Assembly: GCA_001662425.1 (NCBI GenBank) | Contig: BDDC01000270.1 | Coordinates: 1 to 64,000, forward strand | DNA: 64,000 nt | Direction: 5' to 3' | From: Chlamydomonas sphaeroides | Lineage: Eukaryota; Chlorophyta; Chlorophyceae; Chlamydomonadales; Chlamydomonadaceae | Shown here: one piece after another, positions 35,911 to 47,700 of the stretch | Numbering within the stretch: position 1 is the first letter of the stretch | How the letters are laid out: each line of letters starts with the position of its first letter | Notes under the pieces: generated by a model | What the model was told of the DNA's origin: nothing | Seen by the model: only the letters and a program-made list of their open reading frames with translations | Databases searched by the model: none | Made by a program: the position numbers and the translations under genes

Positions 35911-36882
35911 GAGGCGGTCAGGTGGTTAGTTCGCTGTGGCTGCTGCTGCTGACGCTGCGAGCTGTTGTGTGTTGTGTTGGTGACCGACCGACCCACGGGA
36001 CGATCCGCACGGACAGGCTCGCAACCCACGCCGCAGCTCCTCATGCCCCTGGGTGCTGCCCTGTACCAGGTCCGGCCCCCCTGATGCAAAATCACACAGA
36101 GGGCAGCCGGGGCGCTTTGTCGCGTGGCAGCGACCCTCTAGCGTGTCTCCCACCTGGCCAGACCGACGCAGCCTGCGCTTCTATCCAGGCTGCGCTGGAA
36201 CGCCCCGAGCTCCAGCCAGGACACCCCAACGACCTAGAGTTTTACGACGGCGGTGCTGTTCGTGCGATCGTGCCGCACGGCTCTGGTACCGTTACCCTTC
36301 CAAGATCGCATCACCTGACCAACGACGATAGCGGGCCTGACCCCACGGCCCTGCCCACGGTAGCCGCCGGCCGCTCCGCTGCTCGGCCCTGCCGCGCCTC
36401 ATGGAGCTGGGCACGCCTTAAGGCAGTGCTCCTCACGCCACGCACACCGTGCAACAGTCATGCCCACAACCCCCCGCCACCCCTCGCAGCAACGCAACCT
36501 AGCACCTTGTGCCAAGTTCCAGATGGCAACCTCCAGGTCGCGACTGGGATGCCCGGCGCGTGCCCCCGAACCTGCGAAGCCCCACCGCGAATTCCCATGC
36601 CACGTAGCAGGGCCCCCCCTCGTCGTCGACAGCGCCGAGTGCACCACCTTCCGCGCGTGCTGCCGCCGCAGACTTGGCCGGACCCAGTCGGGCCCCGTGG
36701 GGGCCTGCAAGCGCCGCCATCATCGCCGACTCTGCTCCCTGCACGATCACGACCACACTCCGGCGTGCTGCCGCTCTTTGGCCGGCCTCCTGCCGCTCTA
36801 GCGGCTCACGTTTACGCACCCGGTCCTGACGCGTGACAGTTTCAGTGACAACACACTCAACGGCCGGCCGGCCGGCTGTTAG
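35911..36882. other. Intergenic region
   Basis: Upstream of BTB copy 1 (minus) and downstream of the small acidic ORF (minus). No exon with splice context is seen. Confidence 0.35.
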
Positions 36883-37374
36883 CTATGCCTCAGGTCGCAG
36901 GGCTGAGGCCGTGCCCTCGCCCAGCGAGCCTCCATCCACCGCAGGCGGTGCTGCCGGCAGCGACACGGGAGGGGACGTCGCTGCCGCTGTCTCCTCCGGT
37001 GCCCGGCCCATGGTGGCCAGGGCGGCCTGGAACTCGAGCTCGAAGGCATCCCGCTCCTCCTCGGTCTCTGCCAGCTCGGGGAAGGGCTCCGCAGCGCCAG
37101 CCAGCGCGGCAGCCAGCGCGCCCTCGCCCATCAGGAGCGCCAGGTCGTACGCGGGTTCGGAGCCCGAGCCAGATGACTCGAACGGGCCCTGGCCGGTCGC
37201 GTGGTCGGGGGGCGTGTCGCTGGTGGCGAGTGCGGGGCCCGGGACGTCGGCGATCGTGGGCTCGGCTACTGCAGCTGCTTCTGCTGTGGCACCCTGTATA
37301 TCTTCCGCTGCTATCGCGCTCTGGTTGAGAAGCTGCGACGTTGCTGCAGCGTCCGCGATGGTGTCCGCGCTCAT
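36883..37374 (-). CDS. Small acidic Ala-rich protein, unknown
   Basis: A single open frame from ATG at 37374 to a stop at 36885-36883 gives 163 residues, starting MSADTIADAAATSQLLNQSA. It is Ala/Glu-rich without the runs of simple codons typical of shadow frames here. It has plausible amphipathic helices (AYDLALLMGEGALAAALAG and ERDAFELEFQAALATMG). An in-frame stop lies upstream near 37428, so either it is intronless or an exon begins at one of the AGs just before. It is divergent from DSS1, with about 400 bp between the starts. No family recognised. Confidence 0.45.
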   Translation of the reverse strand: MSADTIADAAATSQLLNQSAIAAEDIQGATAEAAAVAEPTIADVPGPALATSDTPPDHATGQGPFESSGSGSEPAYDLALLMGEGALAAALAGAAEPFPELAETEEERDAFELEFQAALATMGRAPEETAAATSPPVSLPAAPPAVDGGSLGEGTASALRPEA

Positions 37375-37778
37375 GGCGAACAGGGCTCGGCGCACCTTGT
37401 CGCCGGCCCTGCGCACCAGATCTAACTAACGCAGCGCAATCGAGCTCGCAAGCGGTCAGCGACCAGGCCGTGACTGAAGGGCGAAGACGAGCAAAGGGTT
37501 TGTGAACGGCGCGATGGGAAAATTGATGCGTTGCCCGCAGTTTACGATGTGTGTGGGTGTCCGTGTTAGTACGGATCTGTGCATTCCGGGCAAGGGAGGT
37601 CCGCCCTGGGAATCGCGGGCGGGGCTTGCCGGCGGGGGTTCGGCGGGTGCGCGGGGGTATCGATGGCGCCGTGTCGTCGAGCTCCGGGGACGCCGCTTGA
37701 GGACAGGCTCCACCGCGTGCCGACGAGGTGCACAAAAGCACATATCTACATTAACGCGCCTTTTAAAACTTTGTAGCA

Positions 37779-38109
37779 ATGGCCGACCCCGCGAAGAAGG
37801 GCACCGCCGTGCTGGAGGAGGACGATGAGTTCGAGGAGTTCCAGCAGGATGACTGGGAGCCAACCATGGTGCGCTGCCCTGCAGGGCGAGGAGCTGTCGC
37901 TATCGGGCGCGGGGTTCATGACGTGAAGGCTTGAACCCGCTCGGCTGCTGAAGGTTATGCGTTGATAATCTTGCGGACCGCAGGAGGACATGAGGAAGAA
38001 GGAACTGTGGGATAAGTCGTGGGACGACGACAGCTTGGAGGACCCCATCGGCCAGCAGCTCCGAACCCACCTGCCTGCTGTCCTGCAGCCGCCTCAGGGC
38101 CAGCAGTAG
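37779..38109 (+). CDS. DSS1: 26S proteasome lid subunit DSS1/SEM1
   Basis: Two exons, 37779-37868 and 37984-38109, join in phase 0 to give 71 residues, the usual size for the family. The acidic core VLEEDDEFEEFQQDDW is followed by ELWDKSWDDDSLEDPIGQQL, matching the two conserved acidic/Trp segments of DSS1 and the C-terminal helix. Known: DSS1 (SEM1/RPN15) is a tiny, mostly disordered subunit that helps assemble the proteasome lid. It also works in TREX-2 mRNA export and in BRCA2-dependent repair. The ATG is the only one giving the conserved core. A TTTTAAAA stretch lies 15-20 bp upstream. The C-terminus after QQLRTHL (Pro/Gln-rich) differs from animal forms. Confidence 0.93.
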
Positions 38110-39270
38110 GCGGCGACGACATGTGCGCCCAAAATCATGATAGGTCCACGCCGGCCCAGCCCCACGTCGCAGCTAACCGTGGACGCCGGCGCCCGAACTC
38201 CGCGGCACTGCAGCATGCCATGACGCGACCTTCATAGCACGCAGCGGCTTGCTGCCTCAATGGCATGCATGTGGTCACAGCGTGAAATGGAAGCAGCAGA
38301 CGGTTTCGCCGCTGTCGCTGGCTTGTGAGCGTCAACGTCTTGAAGACGGTCACGGTTGGAAACTTCGGTCGCGCCCAGGCGGTCGACGGGGCACATCTAG
38401 GTGCCTGCCGCACGCATCAGCAGCAACCCGCCCATGCCCGAGCCGGGCCCAGACTGCCGCAACGATGATGGCAGGAGCGGCCTTGGGCGGTGCTGGCGGC
38501 GCTGCAGGTGGCCGCGGCCGCATTCTGCGGTGGGCCGTCGCCCGGAGCTGCAGCACCGATCCAAGGCCGGGCAGCGGCTCCCCTGACGGCGTCGGTGGAC
38601 TTCAGTGCCACTAGCCACGCTGCTGTAGGCACGCGGCAGCCAGCCAGCAGAAGCGGCGTCGGGGGTACTGGTTCAGAAGGAGCCGGCGTTGATGCTGTTG
38701 GCCCGGGCCAACGGACCGCTGGGGGCCTCCGCTCGCTGCAGTTTTGCTGAGCCAGGGCTGGACAGGGGCAGCGGTGGCGGGGCGTCGGCCCGCGGGTGGG
38801 CCGTTAGCGCTGCTGCTGGCCGCGGCCGCATCATGCGCTGGTCCATTGCCCCAAGCGGCGACGCCGATCCAGGGCCAGGCAGCGGCTTGGTGACGGTGGC
38901 ATTGGCCCGTGCGGCGCGAGAGGTGCGGCTGGGGGCCCGCGGCGGCAGCAAGGGCTAGGCCTCCGAGTAAGGCGACGGCGGCGGCCCGCTCGGGTCGGGC
39001 CCAGGTGGTGGCACCGGCAAGGGAGGCCTCTGGCTCGCCGGCTGGGCGGCTGGCGGTGAGGCCGCTGCGGATCCTGGCTTGTCACCGCTGCCGTGCTAGC
39101 GAGGCCGTGGAGGGTCACCAGCCCTGCGCGTGCCGCCCGTCCCTGTAACATGCGCGTTGCTGCACACGCCTCCAACCCGCCGCCAACGACTTCGCTATGC
39201 TGCCAACCGCACCCCTACTCCCGAGCCTTCGTCCCGTTCGCCGCCGCCCAACGCCCGCCCGCTGCCCTCT
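38110..39270. other. Region between DSS1 and BTB copy 2
   Basis: This contains the DSS1 3' UTR and a diverged direct repeat (listed separately). No complete gene is seen. Confidence 0.4.
38508..38905 (+). repeat. Diverged direct repeat, two copies about 310 bp apart
   Basis: A stretch of about 75-90 bp at about 38508-38590 recurs at about 38816-38905. Both contain tggccgcggccgcat and a later gccgatcca-like block ending in gcagcggct. In one plus-strand frame both read RGRI(L/M)RW(A/S)(V/I)A with a following DP.PGSG, so similarity persists at protein level. No known family. Confidence 0.65.
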
Positions 39271-39485
39271 AGTCAGGACCCCCGACCCCAGCTGCACACT
39301 GGGACCTCAGCGCCTGCCGCAGCACCAGCAGCACCGGGTGCGACGTAAGCAGCACCAGGGAGCTGGGCTCTGTGGACGACGGTATCGCCGGCTGTAATAT
39401 GTGGTAGGCCGAGCCCACCACCAATCGCATGACCTGCTCCACGCCCGTGATGCGGACCCGCGGCTGGGCGTCCTAGCCGCAGCAC
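39271..39485 (-). pseudogene. Duplicated third exon of BTB copy 2, disabled
   Basis: On the minus strand the sequence after an identical acceptor (cgccccag|g) reads like exon 3 of BTB copy 2. The functional exon reads YCRYDAKL, TAMEAIVRSAVVSYKLYLGP and LLVALQQAV. This copy reads CCG-stop-DAQP, GVEQVMRLVVGSAYHILQP and LLVLRQAL. The fourth residue, Tyr in the functional copy, is TAG here (39475-39473). The rest stays open to a stop at 39273-39271. It is most likely a tandem exon duplicate that has lost use. It could still be spliced in from the AG of that same TAG. Confidence 0.7.
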
Positions 39486-39649
39486 CTGGGGCGGGTGCCC
39501 GCAACACTGCGCACACAGGCTCGGCAGCCGCGGCGCCCCTGCTACCGGCCCCAACCCCTGCAACCCCGCCGGGCCCTTGCGCTGCAATGGCGTAACCCCG
39601 CGACCAGGGCTCGTGCTGGCGCAACGAATCCTCCCTAGCCGCAGGTCTA

Positions 39650-40540
39650 CTACGTCACCGCTTGCTGCAGCGCCACCAGCAGGGCACGCGTGGTGAGCAG
39701 CTCCTCGCTCTTGGGGTCCTCCAGGCAGGGCCCCAGGTACAACTTGTAGGAGACTACCGCCGAGCGCACGATGGCCTCCATGGCCGTAGTATGCGACTGC
39801 AGCTTGGCGTCATAGCGGCAGTACCTGGGGCGAAGGGCGGCACGGGTGTAGGCGACTGACTGTGGCGTTTGAAGTACACCGCCGACTTGCCCGACGCCCT
39901 CCTCAATTGCCGGCATCCCCACCTGTCCAACAGCGAGAGCGCGCGTAACGGATGCAGCGGTGACTCCAGCGGCTCCCCAAGCATGGCGGTGGACGGTGTG
40001 TTGCGGCTGAGAAACTCGGCGCAGGCGGCCCGCACCAGGTGCAAGTCGTACTTGTCGCCCAGCACCAGTAGCGCCTCCACGTTGGCCTGTATGCGACAGG
40101 TTATGGGGGCGGGCGGGAGTGTGGAGGACTCGCGAGGACAGCTGTGTTGCGTGCGGTGAGAGCTAACACGACGTGCAGCAAGCGGCTATGTGGCGCGGTC
40201 GAGTGCAGAGCGCAAGGCGCTAGGTGCGCTGCTTTGGGTGACATCGGGCTGGTAGTGGCTAGCGGTCCTGGCGGCCAGCGAGAGGCCCCGCGGGAAGGTG
40301 GGTTCCGCTCACCTTCGTCACGTAGGGCAGGGAATGGTTGGCGGGGCTGGCCATCGCTAGCACAATCTCCCACGCGTCGGCGCTGTCAGCCTCCAGGTCC
40401 AGGGGCCGCGCCGACACCATCCGCTGCTCCAGCAACCCCGCCAGCACGGGGGAGAGCTCGCACAGAATGGCCTTCTTGGCCGCGACCTCGCGGCGGCCGC
40501 CCTTGCCGTCGCCGCATAGCAGCGTGAGGGTCTTGCCCAT
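39650..40540 (-). CDS. BTB/POZ domain protein, copy 2
   Basis: Three minus-strand exons: 40540-40313, 40086-39923 and 39824-39650, giving 188 residues. Exon 1 begins MGKTLTLLCGDGKGGRREVA with KKAILCELSPVLAGLLEQ. Exon 2 has ANVEALLVLGDKYDLHLVRA and AEFLSR. Exon 3 has TAMEAIVRSAVVSYKLYL. It parallels BTB copy 1 exon by exon, with the same intron positions and phases. The last exon may stop at 39652-39650 or use a GTGACG donor to reach the duplicated exon at 39485-39271. Known: BTB domains mediate dimerisation and Cullin-3 adaptor roles. About 1.2 kb separates its start from the divergent ABC transporter gene. Confidence 0.83.
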
Positions 40541-41724
40541 GCCTGCGGCCCTGGTGTAGCTCCCTAGGGCGGGCCCATGATCGCGCCCGTGAGGGGACCC
40601 GTGACGCAAGGTCGCGGACCCTTGACGCCCGCTTCGGGAAGCTGACATGCGCCCGATGAGCCAAGCTCGCAATGGCGCAGCAGCAGCAGGAGGTGGCCCA
40701 TGGCTCCATGAGGGGCACGGCGCGCAGCGGCGGCACATGGTCCCTCGGACCCTCATCCTGTTCGTCACCGCCCACGCCCACGGCGGCCGGCAGTGACGCT
40801 TCGCGCCGCCGCAGCGCCGCCACATCAGCATACCGGCAACGGCGATAGAAGGAGGCAGCAAGCGTTTCTTTGGCCGCAGCGCCGCCACACGCCGCCGCCT
40901 TTGACTGATTGCGGCCGCAGCGCAGCCACCTTGGCAGGGCCTCCAGCGTCCGACGGGGGTAACTGGCCACATCTGTCGGCGTTCATCTGGCATGACAGGG
41001 TTGTGGCTCGGGCTTGAGGCGGGGTCCATTTGAAGCGGTGTGCTGCCGCCAGAGGTACGTGTGGTGGGTGTAGAGGCACGTCAGTACTCACCCATAACCC
41101 AGCTCTTACCCCAGCTGCGGACCCCGCCCCGACTCAGTGCACAGCGCCCTAACACACTTTGACCATGCTGGAGGACCAGGCGGATCCCCTTGGGCCGGGC
41201 CCAGCTCCGACTGCCACGAGCAGGGGCTTCCCCCTGCTACGAGCTGGCCGGCCTGGGCCAGGGAAGCCAGGAAACCGCTGAAGCAGCGTAATCGTGCGAA
41301 CTTTGCGCGTTGGTATGACAGAGGGACACACACCCTCGCCCTACAGTAGCCATTGTTCCCGACGGAGCATGCACATCGAGCAAACTTGGGGCGCAGCTTC
41401 GGCGTGCGTACCGCACCGTCCCGTACAGAATGTCGGACGCGGAATGTGCAAATCGGCGACGCCGGGCACCCCGAATGTGCGCGCTTGTTATTCTACATAT
41501 TCTTATTAGCCAGGGCCACTTGCCTCGCCTTGGAAAGCCAAAGGGCACTAAGGCGTAAGGGCGACCGAGCTACTCGCGCGCGGCTCGATAACGCCGCTGT
41601 CCCTGGCTACAGATTCTCTAAGTGCAGCAAATCACTTGACTCCAACTTGCGCGCAAGCTTCAAGCGTAAACGGATTCTAGGTTGACGCCCCGACGACTGC
41701 GGCTCTCGCAGTGTGCTGCACCGT
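40541..41724. other. Divergent intergenic region, BTB copy 2 and ABCG
   Basis: This holds the 5' ends of both genes. The half nearer ABCG (41290-41700) is less GC-rich, with tacatattcttatt near 41502. No exon is supported. Confidence 0.4.
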
Positions 41725-44700
41725 ATGCCAGCGGATACTAAGCACGAAGGCAATGGCGCCGGCCCCAAGGCTGGCGCCTCGCCTGGCCATGTGGTTGTCG
41801 AGCTTGGGTCGCCCCCGTCCAAGCGAACGAAGGCCGGAGCTGCAGGAAGCATTGTCGATCGCGTGAAGAGCAGTCCAGATGGGCTCAAACACCTTACGAG
41901 GTGAGAGGGTCGCGCTGTGTGGCAGTCGCGTTCAGCAGCTGCGTGGCCAGGAGGCCGCGGCAACGTGCGCTGCCCTAGTCGACTGTTGCAGAATACCCTC
42001 GCAACTGGCGCATGTGCGCCGTCCTTCCAGGCCGGCTCGCGTGGCATTTGGCCACGGACAGAGGGGGCATGGTTGCCGGCGGGCCCTACCCCCCAGGTTC
42101 ACGCCGCGCCTTTGCCTGTCTTTCAACCTTGCCGCACTGCCGCAGCCTCAAGCGTTCGCCAACCAATGCAACGCTCCTGCGCTCCATAGCGCCGGAGCAG
42201 CGTGTGGTAATCAAGTTTCAGGATGTCAACGCCTGGGTGAGCGCGCGCACATGCACAACGCACCGGACCGCCACCAGAGCGCGTGCCTTGCTGCCCAAAC
42301 CTTGGCACCCCAATGGCACTCCCTGCATGGCACCCGGCAAGCCCCTCCCGTTCCTCGCCCCGCCTGACGCACGCCTCGCACTCCTTCTGTCCCCCAGGTG
42401 CCCACGCTTGTCATCCCCGGCGGCCCCGGGGCGGCCTCCCAGCTGTCTGCCCTGCTGCCGTGCACCGGCAAAGGATTTGGCGGGCAGGACGGGTCAGCGC
42501 CGCAGCAGGCGCCCCCGAAGGAGCGGCAGGTGCGGGGAGGCGCTGATGCCCGGGGACAGCAACCACGGGAAAAGCATCCGTCGGCAGCCCTACGCTGTGG
42601 TTGAAGCTGGGGCTGGAGTCACAGCCGGGGTTGGCCGGGGTTCGACCACCGGGCAGTGCTGGGGAGCAGGCAGCGGATGGGCAGCTCGATGCTGGCCAGG
42701 GGCCGTTGCCGCCTGCTTGCACCCGTGCCCCTGGGCCGTGGGGCCGGCGGCAAGCGCTGCAGTGGGCACACGAAACACCAGCCGGGCTGAGTGACAGCCG
42801 GCCTCATGCTCTGCGGAGCAGGGCACCGAGGTAGTGGGGCACCGAGCTAGCGGGGCACCGAGCTAGCGGGGCACCGAGCTAGTGGGGCGCCATCGCAGCT
42901 TACCGCCCGCACCTTCGGCACTCTGGCGATCCTCCGCTGGTCGTCGTCACGTGAGCCGCGGGCCCCGCAGGCCTCCCTCCCCAGCGCCCTGAGTCTTGCT
43001 GGCTCCTCGACCGACCCCAGCGTCCCCCATCCACTGCCCCACTCGCGTCCGCTGCCTGCCTCGCCCCTCCGCTGCCTCTCCCCGCCAGGTACTGTTCAAC
43101 GCCCTCTGTCCCAACACATTGCGCCTTCTGACGCCTCCTGACGCCTGCCCCCCTCAATGCCCCGTCCCTGTGCTTCCCCCGCCCCCCGCCAGGTGCTGTT
43201 CAACATCAGCGGCGAGGTGCAGCCCGGCCAGGTGGGGGCCGTGCTCGCGTCGGATGCCGCAGGACTTACCCTTGAGTCGCAACTACGCATGCGCAATCGG
43301 GACGGGGCGTATGCAGGAGTGTGCCTGCGCCAGTCACGTACGAGGTGCCGCGTGGGGCAGGAGGCAGCGGCGGCGGTGGCCGGGGCCGGCGCGGTGCGGT
43401 GCAGTCGGCGGGGCTCCGGGGGTCACTGTGCATGTTGCTGGCGACATGCCAGTCGTGGCAGCGGCGTGCGTTGCAACGCCCCTGCCGCTCTCCTCCTCGC
43501 CCCGCGCGATCGGCGTGGCTACAGAACTTGAGCTCGAGCCCGCGCGCCCACCGCTCCCTGCAGCTGGCCCCTCATCCGCCCCGCCCCTTCGGCCCCTCCC
43601 GCCCCTCAGGTGCTGGCGCTTATGGGCCCTAGCGGTGGCGGCAAGACCTCTCTGCTCACGCTGCTGGGCGGCCGCTCCACCGCCCGGCTCGCGGGCGCCA
43701 TCACCTTCAACGGCTCGCGCCTGACCAAGCCGCTGAAGCGGAAGCTGGGCTACGTCATGCAGGTGCGGCAGTACGACAGTACGACACCGTGCTGTGCCGT
43801 GCTGTCATGGCGCGGTGGCGAGGCACGTGGACAGAGTGCGCTGCGCGACTCGCTGTGATTGGGCCCCGAGCGTTGCGGTTTTGGAGCCCTTGGAGAGGCC
43901 CGTCGTGACGTGCCACCGGGCCCTGTTGTATCGCCTGCCGTACCGCGCCATACAGGACGACCTGCTGTACGCGGAGCTGACGGTGTACGAGACGCTCTAC
44001 TTTGCGGCGCTGCTGCGGCTGCCGCGCACCTGGAGCCGGGCCGACAAGCTGGCTCGCGTGGAGATGGTGATCGAGGGGCTGGGCCTGGACAAGTGCCGCG
44101 ACACCATCATCGGCAGCCACATGATGCGGGGCGTGTCGGGCGGCGAGCGCAAGCGCGTGTCCATCGGTGAGCTGCCTTACGTGTTACCGGTGCCGTGCGG
44201 CTGGCGTCGTGCATTGGGTTGGAGCAGGGCGGCGTCCGCCATGTTTGCGTGTGGTTTTTTCGACCCACCGGGCCCTGTTTCTCCCCTTGTTCGACCCATC
44301 CCCCAGGCCACGAGCTGCTGATCAACCCCTCCATGCTGCTGCTGGACGAGCCCACCAGCGGCCTGGGTGAGGCCGGGCGCAAGGAGCCGGGGAGAGAAGA
44401 CGCTGGAGGAAGCGGGGGGCGAGCCGGGGAGGAGGCAGGGAACACCACGCCGTTGGGCGGGAGGGGGATGCAGGGGCTTGGACGGGGCTTGGACGGGGCG
44501 CAACATCCGAGTCCCAGTCCCCGCTCACGCCTCTCCGGCTCTCTCTCTGCCCCCAGACTCGACCACCGCGCTGCGGCTTATGCACACGCTGCGCACGCTG
44601 GCGGGCGGCGGCCGTACCATTATCACCTCCATCCACCAGCCCTCCAGCCGCCTGTACCGGCAGATGGACAAGGTGGGGCGATGGGCGGCGGGCGGTTGGG

Positions 44701-47700
44701 GCGGGGTGGGGGAGCTGAGCCTTCACAACCTTGCTGGGTTCAGGCTGCCCAACGCACTTGTGCTACGGCGCCCTCTCGAGCTCGTAAAACACACACGGGG
44801 GGTTCTTTTCTACCTTATCACTGGAACACACGTTGCTCCCGACCCCTTGACCCTCTCTCCCCCCAGCTCATGCTGCTCAGCGGCGGGCGCTGCATGTACT
44901 ACGGCGACGCGCAGGCGGTGGCCACCTGGGTCAAGCTGCTGGGGCAGCCTTGCCCGTTCGGCACCAATATCGCGGGTGGGGGCGGGGAAAAGGGAGAAGG
45001 GGCAAGCGTGTGTGTACGTGTCGTCGCCATGAGGGGCCGACGCACTGCGGGGGGCCGAGGGTGATCCCGGTTGCAACCGCTGCTTGCGTGCCGACCCTCA
45101 ACCGCCCAACCGCCAACCGCAGATCACATTCTGGATCTGGCCAACGGCGACGTCGTGGTGTCAAGCGCGTCCAGCACCGCCCTGTCTGACATGGCGGCCC
45201 GCGGCAACCTGTCGCCCTCGGCCACCGCGGCGGCGGCGCGGCGGGAGGTGGGCGACAGCGACACCGCGGCGCGCGGCGACGACCGGGGCGCTGGCGCGGG
45301 CAAGGGCGCGGGCGGCGGCAAGGGCGGCGAGGAGGAGGATGACGAGGCCGAGGTGACGCCCCAGGATGTGCTGGCCCGGATGATTGATGCGTTCGAGTAC
45401 CGCAACTTCGGTGAGTCCAGATGTCGCACCGGTATCATCCCACCGGTATGGTCGTGTCCCCCCCGGTTGGGTGGGTCTGTATGACAGAAGCAAGATCGCG
45501 TTGTACAGTCTCGCGTTGGGGCCGCTTGCGGATACGGGTTGGGCCTGGCCAGAACCACACCGGTTTCCGTTGCCCCCTTTTCCCCCATCCCCTCCCATCC
45601 CCCAAAAGGCCGCGGTGGTGGCGGCGTGCTGGCCTCCGAGCTGGCGGACATGGACCTGGACGCGCTCGCCTCCACGGCGCAGCGCGGCTTGCTGGCCGCC
45701 GCCAACGGCAGCAACCACCGCCACTCCATGGACCCCGCCCCGGCCGGCGGCGCCAAGGCCGGGCCGGTCCCGGCGGCGGCGGACGCCGCCGCCGCCGCTG
45801 CCGAGGACGACAGCGAGGGCAGCGAGGGGCCGGGCGGCGAGGAGCAGGGCGGCGGCAAGTGGGGCGCGAGCTGGTGGGATCAGATCCGCCACCTTACGGT
45901 GCGGTCCGTCAAGACGCGGCGCTTCCAGTCGCTGAGCATCCAGAAGTTCATCCAGGTGCGCGGTGGCGCGCTTGAGATTCATGTTACATTCCTGTCAGGG
46001 AAGGACTTCTGAGGTTCACAGTCATCCAGAAGTGGTGGAGTCACTAGGTGCTTGATGCGGCGTTTCATGGCCTCGTGATACGTCGTCCGTGGTCGCGTGT
46101 CTCGAAAGGACCTCCATCCCGACCAGGGGCTGGGGTTGCTGGCGCACAATGACGGACGTGCGCTGGCGGCGGCCCTGCCAGCGCATCCATACACACACGC
46201 CTTACCTGAACTTTCCCCACCTTCCCCCCTCGCTTTCCCCTTGCTGCCCTCAGATCATCGGCGTGGGAGTGCTAGCGGGCATGTTCTGGTGGCAGATCGG
46301 GGCCGACATGGGGGACACCCAGGTGGGTACAGAAGGGGCAGGGGGACGAGGGGCAGCGGCAGAGGTCCCAGATAGGGGCCGGCGAGAATGGCAGGCTTTC
46401 TGCGACAGCCTTCACCTGGACGGCACCCCGTCCGTGACGCGGTTGACGAGTCACGGCAGCCTATGGCAGTACCCATGCTGCGGCTCACCACGCCCTTATC
46501 TCCCCGCTTCAGCGATGATTGCACGCTTGGCCCTTTGCACACACCCCTCCGACAGGCGGTGCTGGACGTGGGCGGCCTGCTGTTCTTCGTCGAGCTCTTC
46601 ATGGGCTTCGCCTCGCTGTTCGCTGCGCTGTTCGCATACCCCGCCGAGTTCCAGGTGCGGCCGCGGCGCTCTGGCCTTCGTGTGTCGGGGGGCGGGGGAG
46701 GGCCCTGGCACGCTCTTACACCTGTCCCCTCCCCTCCCGCAAGCCAAGCCAGCGCATTCTCACGCTGCTGCGCCGCTTCTCCCTCCCTCTGCAGATGCTC
46801 ATCAAAGAGCGGCAGAGCGGCATGTACCGCCTGTCCGCCTACTACCTGGCTCGTACCGCCTCCGACCTGCCCATGGACTGCCTGCTGCCCAGCCTGTTCA
46901 TATGGGTGGTCTACTTCATGACCGGCTTGCGGCTGGATGCAGGTATGTGTGGGGACAGGGCGGGGTGCTGCCGGTTTTGTGTGGGGTTCCGGGATCTGTC
47001 CATGGACTGCCCGGTGTGTGGTTTGGATGATTGGATCAGGTACGAGCCCAGCCTCAAAAACCCTGAGGCCCTCACGCCTCCGCTCCGTCCCCATCCTCAC
47101 ACTCCGGCCCTCAGGCGCCTTCTTCGCGCATTGGGCGGCCGTCATCCTGATTGTGCTCACCGCGCAGTCCGTGGGGCTGCTGATCGGCGCCACGGGTGGG
47201 TCGGGGGGAGAAGGACGGGGAAAGGGCCAGTGTACGTGTCAGGCTTCTGCGCCATGACCCGAGCATCGTGCCCACAGCCTATATGCTGTGCGCTGTGTGC
47301 TCTGTGCTCTGTGCCGGTGGCGCCCGCGCGGAGCGGACAGTGCTGCCGGTGCCGCCCGGCCGCCGTGGCGCTTCGCACGCCCTGTGCGCCACCCACGTCC
47401 TCGCCCTCTTTCCTGTGTCCCATGCAGTCATGAACCCGCAGAACGGACAGACCGTGGCCACCATTTTCATGCTGTCCACCATGCTGGTGAGGGCATCGTA
47501 CGCGAGTATGTAGCTGTATGCAAATGCGTACATGAAACGACGATACCCTGATGTCAAATGAGAGGGCCAGGCCGTGGGTCCAGGTGGCGTACGGCAACCC
47601 ATGGCCCCACGCCATGGCCTCTTACTCAAACCCGCCCTCTTCGGCCCTCGCGCCAGGTGGGCGGCTACTACGTGCGCGGCATCCCGATCTGGATCTCGTG

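Noticed and set aside
42821..42884. 16-bp repeats as a CRISPR-like or regulatory array
   Set aside because: No spacers; simple direct tandem repeat within a nuclear intron.
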